Origin: Vibrio echinoideorum | GTDB taxonomy: Bacteria > Pseudomonadota > Gammaproteobacteria > Enterobacterales > Vibrionaceae | Direction: 5' to 3' | Assembly: GCF_024347455.1 (NCBI RefSeq) | Contig: NZ_AP025484.1 | Coordinates: forward strand, 1,426,001 to 1,490,000 | DNA: 64,000 nucleotides | In this document: positions 16,217 through 24,926 of the stretch, piece after piece | How the letters are laid out: each line of letters opens with the position of its first letter | How positions within the stretch are numbered: the stretch's first letter is position 1 | Made by a program: the position numbers and the translations under genes | Notes under the pieces: generated by a model | Seen by the model: only the letters and a program-made list of their open reading frames with translations | Databases searched by the model: none | What the model was told of the DNA's origin: nothing

Positions 16217-17422
16217 TTAACTATATTCCACTTCGGTAGCACCAACTTTCTTATTCATTCTAGTTGAAGACCAAAGTACCCAGCCCATACCAGCAGCAAT
16301 GATCAGATAAAACACACCAAGTTGCAGATGAGTCGTCACCCAACTTTCAACCAAATATCCACCCAATAAACCAGCCAAACACATTTGAATTGAGCCCGAC
16401 AAAGCCGATACGGCGCCAGCTTGCTTCTTGTGAGGTTCCAGCAACATGCTAATGGATAGAGGAAAAGATATCCCCTGCGCTATCGCTAACCAAGTAAAGG
16501 CCCACACAAGGTTGAAGATGGTTAGCTCATGAGTGAGCAGCCAGGTGCCTGAAGCCAAAATAATTAAAATCGCAAGGCTCATCAACTGTGGCGTACTGAA
16601 CCGACGATTAAGCAAGTTTAACGCGACACTACCAATCAATAGCCCTGCCGAAGGCACAATCATCAAAGAACCATATTCAGCAGCGGTTAGTCCAAGTTGT
16701 TCTTGCATTAAAAACGGAAACAACGAAAGCGACACCAAACTCGCCAAATAACTCATCCAGTTGTAACTCGCACTACTGATCACTTGTCGATTAGTCAGCA
16801 AACGACCATAGTTCTTTACAACTTGAGTAGCGTCGAAGCGGCTTTTCCCATAAGGGAGAGTCTCGGGCAACACAAAGTAGCCTAAGGTAAATATTGCTAA
16901 CAAATACAATAGAACAAACAGGAATACGGCCTGCCAGCCTAGGTGAAACGATATCCACCCACCAAACACTGGTGCGATAATGGGCATAATAGACGCGGTC
17001 ACTGAGATGTAAGACAACGCTTTCGTTAATTGGGGACCATCATAACTGTCCCGAAGCACACTTCGTCCTAATACTGACGCACTACCCGCGCCCAACCCTT
17101 GGAGTAATCGTCCTACCTCTAAGGCGTTCATATTGTCAGAAAAAGCAAAACAAACGATAGTACCAACCAAGTAAATACCTTGACCCAATAAAAAAATCGG
17201 CCTTCTTCCCACGGCATCAGACATTGGGCCATAGAAAAGCTGAGACAAACCAAATCCCACAAGGAACAATGTTACAAGTAACTGCACATCCACCTGAGTA
17301 ACACTTAAGTCAGAAGCAATTAATGGCAACGATGGCAAGTAGATACTTACCCCAACTTGTCCTGTTGCAATGATCATCATCGCGAGAAGTAATGGTGTTT
17401 TCTTAAAGGTCGATTGGCTCAA
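16217..17422 (-). CDS. Bcr/CflA-type MFS drug exporter
   Basis: The 401-residue protein shows twelve hydrophobic segments and the DHA1 (Bcr/CflA/EmrD) pattern: MSDAVGRRPIFLLG between segments 2 and 3, GRLLQGLGAGSASVLGRSVLRD in segment 4, and a central cytoplasmic loop near residue 200. These proton-driven antiporters export drugs such as bicyclomycin or sulfonamides, or natural metabolites. It is divergent from a LysR gene 108 bases away, the typical arrangement in which the LysR protein controls the pump. Confidence 0.87.
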   Translation of the reverse strand: MSQSTFKKTPLLLAMMIIATGQVGVSIYLPSLPLIASDLSVTQVDVQLLVTLFLVGFGLSQLFYGPMSDAVGRRPIFLLGQGIYLVGTIVCFAFSDNMNALEVGRLLQGLGAGSASVLGRSVLRDSYDGPQLTKALSYISVTASIMPIIAPVFGGWISFHLGWQAVFLFVLLYLLAIFTLGYFVLPETLPYGKSRFDATQVVKNYGRLLTNRQVISSASYNWMSYLASLVSLSLFPFLMQEQLGLTAAEYGSLMIVPSAGLLIGSVALNLLNRRFSTPQLMSLAILIILASGTWLLTHELTIFNLVWAFTWLAIAQGISFPLSISMLLEPHKKQAGAVSALSGSIQMCLAGLLGGYLVESWVTTHLQLGVFYLIIAAGMGWVLWSSTRMNKKVGATEVEYS

Positions 17423-17530
17423 AAACTTTCCTCATTGTCTGATTTTTATTCGTAAAATGAGTTTACATTCAAAACTAGTAATTGATAATTAGCTAAATTG
17501 GAATTTAATTAAGTCCCAGCAGGAAATAAT

Positions 17531-18445
17531 ATGGATTGGATACTCAACGTGCAAAGTTATGTAAGAGTGGTAGAGGAAGGCAGCTTCAATGGCGCCGCAC
17601 GCAAGCTTAATACCACCAGCTCAGCGATCAGCAAAAGGGTCAACTGGCTCGAAGAACGTATTGGCACTCAACTACTCAAACGCACTACCCGTTCGATTAG
17701 CCAAACCGAAGCCGGCGCCCTTTTTTATCAAAGAGCCAAAGATCAACTTGATAGTTGGCAGTCGATTATAGATGAGACTCGCTCAGTCAACCAAACTCCT
17801 GCAGGCTTATTAAAGATAGGCGCGACCATTGCTGTTGGCTCCAAATTTCTCGTGCAATACCTGGATGATTTCTTAGAAAAATACCCAGATATTAAGGTTC
17901 AACTCATCACGACTACATCAGGTCAACTACCCGAGCTTAGCTTGGACCTTGTGATCAGTCGCGAACTGGAGCAACTCAACTCTTTAAGCTTTAAAAAGAC
18001 CGCATTGTTTGAACACAAAGCTGGGTTCTATGCCGCGCCAAGTTATTTAGCCAAACACGGTTACCCCTCCTGCGAGCAAGATTTGGAGAAGCACAATTCG
18101 TTGATTTGGGGAGAACGTCCTATTCGTGAAGTGACGCTAACCAAAGGCCAACGAATTACTCTCAAAGGCAACTTTGCCACCACCAACCCAGAAGCCTTGT
18201 TTCATGCTGCAAAGAGAGGAATGGGCGTGTTGTTAACCATCAAAGCGATGATTAAAGAGGATCTGAAGCAAGGGACATTAGTTCCAGTTTTGCCAAATAT
18301 AACAGCTGATGAGGTGATGGTTTACGCGTACTACCCTAAGCTTGATTACTCACATACAAGAACAAAGCTATTTTTGGATCATCTGAAAGATAGACTGGAT
18401 AAAGAACGGATCACTCAGGTTTTTGAATTAGATTCTGTGAAATAA
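17531..18445 (+). CDS. LysR-type regulator divergent from MFS exporter
   Basis: The 304-residue protein has an N-terminal winged HTH (about residues 3-62; SFNGAARKLNTTSSAISKRVNWLEERIG) and a periplasmic-binding-like effector domain (about 90-295). It belongs with short-loop LysR proteins of the AaeR/DsdC-like subgroup that often control neighbouring exporters. The 108-base gap to the MFS gene contains AATTGATAATTAGCTAAATT-type dyads of the T-N11-A kind. Regulation of the exporter is inferred from arrangement. Confidence 0.87.
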   Translation: MDWILNVQSYVRVVEEGSFNGAARKLNTTSSAISKRVNWLEERIGTQLLKRTTRSISQTEAGALFYQRAKDQLDSWQSIIDETRSVNQTPAGLLKIGATIAVGSKFLVQYLDDFLEKYPDIKVQLITTTSGQLPELSLDLVISRELEQLNSLSFKKTALFEHKAGFYAAPSYLAKHGYPSCEQDLEKHNSLIWGERPIREVTLTKGQRITLKGNFATTNPEALFHAAKRGMGVLLTIKAMIKEDLKQGTLVPVLPNITADEVMVYAYYPKLDYSHTRTKLFLDHLKDRLDKERITQVFELDSVK

Positions 18446-18592
18446 GTCGCAATTTAATTTGAAAAATTATACAACACGGCCAATAATAAACTAGACGCAT
18501 ATCGATAAGCTTACACAAGAACATCAATATGCGAAATCATACATATACAGCTATACAAACACAGCTTACATACTGAATCTGGTTAGCTACGG

Positions 18593-20446
18593 ATGGTGAC
18601 TATGACTCAACATACGCACAACAGCATGATAGATATGGAACGCATTGGGCGCTTACTTAAATTGGAAGGTATCGACCTTTTAGAGTCGGCCGTGCTCACT
18701 TTGCACCAAACATTTGGCACTCAATACACCAGTATCATTGAGAAAAAGTACTTTCCAGATCAAACGGTCCCTTTGGTAATTGCCCATTCAGACCATGTAT
18801 TACACGACAAAATAAACGCCCGCCATGGTCAGATCTACCAACAAGCTGTGAATCAAAAACATCCCGATTGCTCATTTGCACAATACATCATTCAATCGTT
18901 ACCTACATCGGCGTTTAGACAAGAAATAACCTCTCAGAATTCAATCGCTATTCCTACTCGGACTCAAAGTGGTGAAGTAATGGGCGTGTTATTTTCTACG
19001 TTTACTTCCCCTCTAAGCCCTGATCAACAGCAAGATGTGATAAAGCACCACCAACTTTTTGCAGATATCATCATCCACACATTAAGGGAAATGTGGTTTA
19101 ACGATCGTTCTGAACAACTGGTCAATCAACTCAGTTATGAAGTTTCGCACGACAACCTTACTGGCTTACAAAATCGCAGTTGTTTATCCGATACTTTAGA
19201 ATCAATAACTCAACAAAGTATTACTCCATTCACCGTGGCTTTACTCGATATAAATAGTTTCAAAGCCATCAATGATATACATGGCAATTACATTGGCGAT
19301 AAAGTACTTCAATATGTCGCAGAGACCTTGCGCCGAAATCTGCCCGAGAACAACTTAACGTTCCGGACAGCAGGAAACGAGTTTGCCTTCATTACCTACC
19401 ACTCAGACCCCATTGCTGTGTGCGAACAAATACTGGCCAAGATAAAGCAAGGGTATAGTAACGTCGACATCAAGATCGATTTCGACGTCAGCATCGGTAT
19501 TGCTCGCTCCGACGGAGATAACAAAGACGTTGAGCAAATAATCTTCAACACCAGCTTGGCGTTAAAAGAGTGCAAAAAGAGTCAAGATACACACATTCAA
19601 TGTTATGACACTCACCTAAGAGTTCGCTATCAAAGAAAGACGGAATTGATCGCCGCTTTACGAAATGAACTTGAAACACCAATTTCGCACAGCTTTGTAC
19701 CTAAAGGGAATGGGATGTACGTGGTTGTGCAGCCAATCGTTGGTCAAAGTGATACGCAATGGAAATACTTCGAGGTACTCACCCGTTGGAAGACTGCCAG
19801 ACATGGTGATATATCTCCGGTGGAGTTCATTAAAGTAGCAGAGGAGTCGGGGTTAATTGTTGAATTGGGTGAGCGCATTATCGAACTAGTGTGCCACGCA
19901 AAAAAAACATTAGAACAAGGCTTAGGATACAAAATTAAACTTGGAATAAACTGCTCTGCTCATGAGCTTACCGACTCTAAGCGTTATATTTCCTACCTCA
20001 CTCGCACCATTGAACAGCATCACTTTAAAGCAAATGAGTTTGTAATTGAATTAACTGAAACAGTGTTGTTATCTCCAACTCAAGAGACGAAATCAGCGCT
20101 CAACTATCTAAGAGAGCAAGGTTTTACGATTGCCCTCGACGACTTTGGTACCGGTTATTCCAGTCTAAATTACATCCACAGCTACCCTATCGATTGCATT
20201 AAAATTGATGCCATTTTCATTCAAAATTTACTCACTAACTCGACCTCAGAAAGCGTTGTATGGCTGATCATTCAATTAGCTCATAGACTCGACGTAACAT
20301 TGGTTGCTGAGGGTGTAGAGAAGCGAGAGCAATTAGAAAAACTGCATGCTATGGGGTGTGACAAAATCCAAGGCTATCTTTACTCACCGCCGATGCGACC
20401 AGAAGCCATCGTCAGCTATATTACCCACTCAGAACCTCTCACTTAA
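18593..20446 (+). CDS. GAF-GGDEF-EAL protein, degenerate cyclase and likely c-di-GMP phosphodiesterase
   Basis: The 617-residue cytoplasmic protein has a GAF-like sensor (about 20-170), a GGDEF domain (about 180-345) and an EAL domain (about 350-610). The cyclase signature reads AGNEF (residues 260-264) instead of GG(D/E)EF, so diguanylate cyclase activity is doubtful. The EAL domain has EVL at 394-396, DDFGTGYSS at 516-524, KID near 538 and AEGVE at 572-576, so the metal-binding residues are present and phosphodiesterase activity is plausible. The start could be the ATG at 18593 or that at 18602. It converges on the ShyA-like gene through a shared terminator. Confidence 0.88.
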   Translation: MVTMTQHTHNSMIDMERIGRLLKLEGIDLLESAVLTLHQTFGTQYTSIIEKKYFPDQTVPLVIAHSDHVLHDKINARHGQIYQQAVNQKHPDCSFAQYIIQSLPTSAFRQEITSQNSIAIPTRTQSGEVMGVLFSTFTSPLSPDQQQDVIKHHQLFADIIIHTLREMWFNDRSEQLVNQLSYEVSHDNLTGLQNRSCLSDTLESITQQSITPFTVALLDINSFKAINDIHGNYIGDKVLQYVAETLRRNLPENNLTFRTAGNEFAFITYHSDPIAVCEQILAKIKQGYSNVDIKIDFDVSIGIARSDGDNKDVEQIIFNTSLALKECKKSQDTHIQCYDTHLRVRYQRKTELIAALRNELETPISHSFVPKGNGMYVVVQPIVGQSDTQWKYFEVLTRWKTARHGDISPVEFIKVAEESGLIVELGERIIELVCHAKKTLEQGLGYKIKLGINCSAHELTDSKRYISYLTRTIEQHHFKANEFVIELTETVLLSPTQETKSALNYLREQGFTIALDDFGTGYSSLNYIHSYPIDCIKIDAIFIQNLLTNSTSESVVWLIIQLAHRLDVTLVAEGVEKREQLEKLHAMGCDKIQGYLYSPPMRPEAIVSYITHSEPLT

Positions 20447-20514
20447 CAACCAAAGCGAGTAACCTTTGATCTCTTAAAAGACGAAGCCGCAATTCAAAAC
20501 CAATAATAACGATC

Positions 20515-20575
20515 AAAAAAGCCGCGAGCACCACACTAAATATTTGACGATTTAGCAAGGCGTTCACGGCTTTAT
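20515..20575. terminator. Long convergent terminator between EAL and M23 genes
   Basis: An interrupted hairpin pairs AAAGCCGCGAGC and CTAAAT with ATTTAG and GTTCACGGCTTT. A residues precede it on the left, so it terminates best leftward, for the M23 gene, and may also stop rightward transcripts. Confidence 0.75.
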
Positions 20576-20613
20576 AAGTTGGCTTAGTTAAGCGCAGCCA
20601 ACAAGTAAATCAG

Positions 20614-21960
20614 CTAGCTATTATTGGATTGCACTTCTAATGCTTTCTTTAATAGCTGATCAGCTTCATCTCGAGCGGCTACAAACGTTGCTTTTTCCTT
20701 TTTAGGCACTGAATCTGCCATCGGAATATTTGCTGTCATCGCGTTAACAGGACGACCACGTTCGATCAGCTCGTAATGCAAATGCGCACCTGTCACTCGG
20801 CCAGTTTTTCCCGACAAACCAATACGCTGGCCACGAGATACCGTTTGTCCTTTACGAACAAGTATCTTGCTTAAATGCAAATAACGCGTTTTGTAAGTGC
20901 TTCCGTGCTGAATAACCACGTAATTACCCGCATAAGGGTGTTTACGCGTCATGATGACTTTGCCGTCACCCGTTGCCTGAACTGGCGTTCCAATTGGAGT
21001 CGCGAAATCGGTGCCATTATGTGGCGAAACTCGACCTGTCACTGGGTGTAAACGCTTCGGATTAAACTGAGAGCTCTGACGCCAGCCACTGCTTACTGGA
21101 TAACGCTGGAAAGCACGTTGTAAACTATCACCTTTCGAATCGTAGTATTGCCCATCGGTATGAAGATAAGCGGAAACCACTCGATTACGGCTAATAATCT
21201 TAATCGCTTCAATTTCACGCTTCCCGGTTGCAACACCATCAACAAATTGAGCTTTCTGAAGAACTTCAAACTGGTCGCCAGCACGTAAATCTCGGCTAAA
21301 GTTCAGCTTGTCTTTGAGCAATGTGACAATGTGGTCAATCTCAAGGCTGTTCAGGCCAGCTTTATTCGCCGACATAGAAAAGCTACCTTGAATGTCACCC
21401 ACTAGAGGCTTTTGCTTCCATACGCCGGGAATAGAGATATCTTCAAATTCATAAGAACTATCTTCAAGTCGTCGGTAAACCACTTTATCAGCAACGCTAA
21501 ATTGAAGTTCCATTTTGGAAAGATCACCCGTCGCCTCATTACGCCAAAATCGCAATGTATTACCAGGGCGAAGCGTGTCTAAAGCAAGGAAGTTTAAATC
21601 GGTTTCCATCACGCTCATCATCGATTTATACGAAAATCCAAGTTGAGTGAAGATGCTACTCAAGTTATCACCCGTTTGAATTTGGTACTCAAATGTCGGC
21701 GGTTCAATAACAGTAACAGAAGAAGGTGACAGAATTGACTCAATAACCGTTGAGTCCGGTAAATTCAGATCGACGGTTTTCGTCAGATCCGATGGCGAAG
21801 ATTGCAGAGCAACACCAATCGCTGCAATAAGTGGCAATCCTAAAATAGCTACTTTTTTAACAGATGAAAGCTCAGCAAACGGAGAGGAAAATATTTTTGA
21901 ATACACGGTAAACAGGTCTTTCTGCGATATAAAGGCATAGGATATGCTTTTCAAACGCAT
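20614..21960 (-). CDS. shyA: ShyA-like M23 peptidoglycan endopeptidase
   Basis: The 448-residue envelope enzyme cleaves peptide cross-links so that the wall can expand. A membrane anchor or uncleaved signal lies at about residues 36-52. An OapA/LysM-like domain (about 90-140, YQIQTGDNLSSIF) follows, then a middle domain, then the LytM/M23 catalytic domain (about 305-405) with HNGTD (His314 and Asp318) and HLHYE (His393 and His395), all zinc-site residues present. In V. cholerae a protein of this size and order, ShyA, lies on the small chromosome; I recall it next to a GGDEF/EAL gene, as here. The symbol is by homology and context, not by search. Confidence 0.82.
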   Translation of the reverse strand: MRLKSISYAFISQKDLFTVYSKIFSSPFAELSSVKKVAILGLPLIAAIGVALQSSPSDLTKTVDLNLPDSTVIESILSPSSVTVIEPPTFEYQIQTGDNLSSIFTQLGFSYKSMMSVMETDLNFLALDTLRPGNTLRFWRNEATGDLSKMELQFSVADKVVYRRLEDSSYEFEDISIPGVWKQKPLVGDIQGSFSMSANKAGLNSLEIDHIVTLLKDKLNFSRDLRAGDQFEVLQKAQFVDGVATGKREIEAIKIISRNRVVSAYLHTDGQYYDSKGDSLQRAFQRYPVSSGWRQSSQFNPKRLHPVTGRVSPHNGTDFATPIGTPVQATGDGKVIMTRKHPYAGNYVVIQHGSTYKTRYLHLSKILVRKGQTVSRGQRIGLSGKTGRVTGAHLHYELIERGRPVNAMTANIPMADSVPKKEKATFVAARDEADQLLKKALEVQSNNS

Positions 21961-22277
21961 AAATCATCAATGCATTGTCATAATATGATGTGAATCTGCC
22001 CACTTTGAGCTAAGTCATTGAGTTACCGTAAGCGAAAAACCACTTCACGATGAATAAAATTAATCGCCGAATTTGAAAACAAAAAAGCAGAAACGGCTAG
22101 TTTCTGCTTTTTATTGATTGACGTTATTCCGTTTAGCCTAATTAATAGCCGAAACAAATCAGTTACTATTTTAATAAAAAGAAATACTTAAAACAGTAAC
22201 AACCTCTTCCTTACGGCAAGCAAAGGGGTTTAGACCAGCGCATAACATTTCTTATACCGACAACACGCTGCGAGCGA
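21961..22277. other. Intergenic region with one terminator
   Basis: The region separates two leftward genes. It holds the terminator of the CBM48 gene at 22081-22114 and, further left, the promoter zone of the M23 gene. No other feature was seen. Confidence 0.6.
22081..22114 (-). terminator. Terminator downstream of the CBM48 gene
   Basis: AAAAGCAGAAAC pairs with GTTTCTGCTTTT across GGCTA, flanked by A and T runs. Confidence 0.85.
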
Positions 22278-22577
22278 TTAAGCACTAACCGTAGATACTA
22301 GGCAGTTGTCTTCACCAAACTCATTCGCGATGTAACGATCAGCATTCGAGTCATTTACCCATTGTTGGTCATCAACGAGGTAACGGAATTGAAACTCCCC
22401 ACCTTTAGGTAGGCGCGTTTTGAATTTGTAAACTTTACCTTTTGCCAGCTTTTTCATTGGCGTTGCTTTCCAATCAAGAAAGTCGGCAACAATAGAGACT
22501 GAATTCGCTTCTTGAGCTTCTAGCTCGAAGGTCACTTCAACTTCATCTTTCGTCTTAAAAAAACGTTTGTTAATCAT
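22278..22577 (-). CDS. Stand-alone CBM48 (isoamylase N-terminal/AMPK-type) protein
   Basis: The 99-residue protein is essentially one early-set, glycogen-binding CBM48 domain: VTFELEAQEANSVSIVADFLDWKATPMKK and then GEFQFRYLVDDQQWVNDSNADRY. The strand pattern and the conserved Trp of DFLDW fit sugar binding. I chose the ATG at 22577 because GGAG lies seven bases upstream; the longer frame from 22610 adds 11 residues without a ribosome site. There is no catalytic domain, so it may target glycogen or act as a small adaptor. Free CBM48 domains are seen across Vibrio; their role is not known to me. Confidence 0.8.
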   Translation of the reverse strand: MINKRFFKTKDEVEVTFELEAQEANSVSIVADFLDWKATPMKKLAKGKVYKFKTRLPKGGEFQFRYLVDDQQWVNDSNADRYIANEFGEDNCLVSTVSA

Positions 22578-22701
22578 TCGCAAGCTCCATTTGTAAAAAT
22601 AAGCAGACACAAAGCAAAGTGTGTCTAAATTTCATTCATCTACTTAAGATAATATGTAATTTAGCTCACATAAACAACAGATCCTTGCACTAACAAAAAC
22701 C

Positions 22702-23361
22702 TTATTGCTTACCAATAGATTGCGTATCAAAATAAAAGCTCATTAATACCTTTTCAGATGGCGGTTCTGTAAATGATTGTTCCGAAGAATGCTGAGTAAA
22801 GCCGATAAAACCTTCCCCAGTGAGTTTATTCTTCGCTTGAAGGTTTTTCTGTTCCATAACGTCTAAAGTTTGAATCTGTATACGATCACCCAAGAAAAGC
22901 TGATCAACCAACACGACTCGGCTTCGCTGTTTATCGTGTTTAAACAGACCTAGGTAATAAAACACGCCGCTGCCTTGATTTGAGACCCACATAGGCGAAA
23001 CAAAGAAGCGTGCTTTGCCAAGCGTGACAGCTGAAAGGTTATTGGTGTCTACGGTGACCACACCACGCTCAACACCTGAATCATAGCGTCCAAAGGCTAA
23101 AGCTCTAGGTTCATCGACTTCATTGATAAAAGCGTACGCATTAGTTTCAGGAACTTTAATTGTCCATGGGTTGGTTGTCTTCAAATCAAAAACGGTTTCA
23201 ACAACAGGGTCATAACTGACTTGAGAAGAAGGAAACTTCGCCAAGATCTCTTCGTCACTTAAGCTAAAGCGATAAATACCCGCCAGTATCACCACAACCA
23301 ACATGACAATTGGAATCAGTAAAATCAGAGGTATAGGTAAGATTTTCTTTTTCATAAGCAA
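22702..23361 (-). CDS. Single-pass membrane protein of unknown function
   Basis: The 219-residue protein has a Lys-rich start, a strong hydrophobic segment (about residues 8-29, PIPLILLIPIVMLVVVILAG) and a 190-residue periplasmic domain rich in beta strands. The start may be the third residue (MKKKIL). No motif was recognised. It lies divergently next to the GFA gene and on the same strand as the CBM48 gene, but 124 bases away, so no shared function can be inferred. Confidence 0.65.
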   Translation of the reverse strand: MLMKKKILPIPLILLIPIVMLVVVILAGIYRFSLSDEEILAKFPSSQVSYDPVVETVFDLKTTNPWTIKVPETNAYAFINEVDEPRALAFGRYDSGVERGVVTVDTNNLSAVTLGKARFFVSPMWVSNQGSGVFYYLGLFKHDKQRSRVVLVDQLFLGDRIQIQTLDVMEQKNLQAKNKLTGEGFIGFTQHSSEQSFTEPPSEKVLMSFYFDTQSIGKQ

Positions 23362-23450
23362 TTATATTCTTTTGTTTTCATCCAGTTGTGCAGACCATAA
23401 AGGGCTTTAGTATAATTATCAATACAGGGTTAACTAGAAGTGGAGCATGG

Positions 23451-23870
23451 ATGGATATCAATCATATTAAAGATAGAAATATCAGAAGTTGCGAATGCCG
23501 CTGTGGAGCCGTCAACCTAGTATGCAGAGGAGAACCTCAACGAATATCTGTATGCCATTGCTATGAATGTCAGAAACGCACCGGAAGTGTGTTTGGTGTT
23601 CAGGCTAGATACCCAATAGAGCAAGTGACATTAAACGGCGAAGTGACCTCCTTTTCTCGCATAAGTGATACCGGAAATGAAGTCACTTATCAATTTTGTC
23701 CTAAGTGCGGCACAACTATGCTCTTACAATCCGTTGCTGCTGCCGATTTTTATATCGTCCCATTAGGGCTATTTAAGGAGCAAGATTTCCCCTTACCAAG
23801 CTTTTCAGTCTACGAAGAAAGGAAACACGGTTGGGTCAAATTCGACCATCAAATGAGTCACTACAACTAG
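23451..23870 (+). CDS. GFA-family (glutathione-dependent formaldehyde-activating-like) zinc protein
   Basis: The 139-residue protein has the cysteine pattern of the GFA/CENP-V fold: CECRCG near residue 14, CHCYEC about 25 residues later and FCPKCGT about 50 residues further on. These bind structural and catalytic zinc. I chose the ATG at 23451 after GGAG at 23442; the longer frame from 23388 has no ribosome site. Family members are linked to glutathione adducts of aldehydes or to chromatin (CENP-V), but most bacterial ones have unknown substrates. Confidence 0.8.
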   Translation: MDINHIKDRNIRSCECRCGAVNLVCRGEPQRISVCHCYECQKRTGSVFGVQARYPIEQVTLNGEVTSFSRISDTGNEVTYQFCPKCGTTMLLQSVAAADFYIVPLGLFKEQDFPLPSFSVYEERKHGWVKFDHQMSHYN

Positions 23871-23956
23871 CTTTTTACTGACCTTTATCTCTATAAAGCA
23901 GCAGCATTAAAACAAACTGCAATACTGTTGCCTAAGATCAAATATCAATGCTCCAC

Positions 23957-23988
23957 AACGCTAGCGTATCTTTTCGCTAGCGTTATAA
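23957..23988 (+). terminator. Likely terminator of the GFA gene
   Basis: AACGCTAGCG pairs perfectly with CGCTAGCGTT over an eight-base loop, followed by a weak AT-rich tail (ATAATCTT). The lack of a strong T run makes it a weaker call. Confidence 0.6.
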
Positions 23989-24013
23989 TCTTGCTCCTCC
24001 TTTTTAACCCGGA

Positions 24014-24697
24014 ATGAACCACATGATTTCTAAGCTACCTCGCTGGGTTGAATACGGCGCCTTATTGCTAGCTGGCCTTGCTGGTAGCGTTAATGCTATT
24101 GGATTACTTGGTTTCCAGCATCAAGCCATCTCTCATATCTCAGGCACCTTGTCTTTGTTAGGCAGTAGCTTGCTCACTCCAACGTCGGCTTCTGTACACC
24201 TTTTACTGGTAGTAATGAGCTTTATGTTAGGTGCAGCTTTCAGCGGGTTCTTTATTGAGAACCAAGCACTAAAGCTAGGACGCCGTTATGGTGTCGCTTT
24301 GTGTATTGAAGGTGGGTTGCTATTTTTAGCGCTTTGGGCGCTCTTACAAGGCTACACGTCAGGTCAATACTTCGCTTCAGCCGCATGTGGCTTGCAAAAC
24401 GCCATGATAACGACCTACAGCGGTGCGATCATCCGAACAACGCACATGAGCGGAATCATCACTGACCTAGGAATAATGATCGGTGCTCGCTTGAAGGGCA
24501 TGCCTTTCGACCGCCGCAAAGCCAAATTGCTTCTGTTTATTGTGGTTGGCTTCTTGTTTGGTGGCTTAACTGGAGCTTGCCTATTTCAACGCTTTGAAAT
24601 TTTGGCGCTCGCTTTCCCTGCCTCTTTCGCATTCATTATTGCATTTAGCTATTGGCTTTATCTTACCTACCGAACTGAAACACCAGCCAATTTATAA
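24014..24697 (+). CDS. DUF1275 (YoaK-like) membrane protein
   Basis: The 227-residue protein has six hydrophobic segments and the DUF1275 hallmarks: a Gly-rich first segment (LLLAGLAGSVNAIG), SGTLSLLG after it, and the central QNAMITTYSGAIIRTTHMSGIITDLG motif, which is strongly conserved in the family. It is an inner-membrane protein of unknown function, possibly a transporter. It stands alone between the GFA gene and the YjiH-like gene. Confidence 0.85.
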   Translation: MNHMISKLPRWVEYGALLLAGLAGSVNAIGLLGFQHQAISHISGTLSLLGSSLLTPTSASVHLLLVVMSFMLGAAFSGFFIENQALKLGRRYGVALCIEGGLLFLALWALLQGYTSGQYFASAACGLQNAMITTYSGAIIRTTHMSGIITDLGIMIGARLKGMPFDRRKAKLLLFIVVGFLFGGLTGACLFQRFEILALAFPASFAFIIAFSYWLYLTYRTETPANL

Positions 24698-24926
24698 ATA
24701 TCTGGCAATGTATTCTCAATATACGTAACATTCGCAACACTTTATTCTAAACTCTTAATGAGTTGCAGAAGATCTAGTTTGAATATTTAGCGATATTTGA
24801 TGAATAGTATTGCAAGAACTATCAATACTGGGTAATCTTGCAGCCAATGAGAAAATACGGATGTTTAGAGAATAAAAATGCCAAGGATGTGGCTTTTTTA
24901 CATGTAGAAATACGAGAATAATTAAC

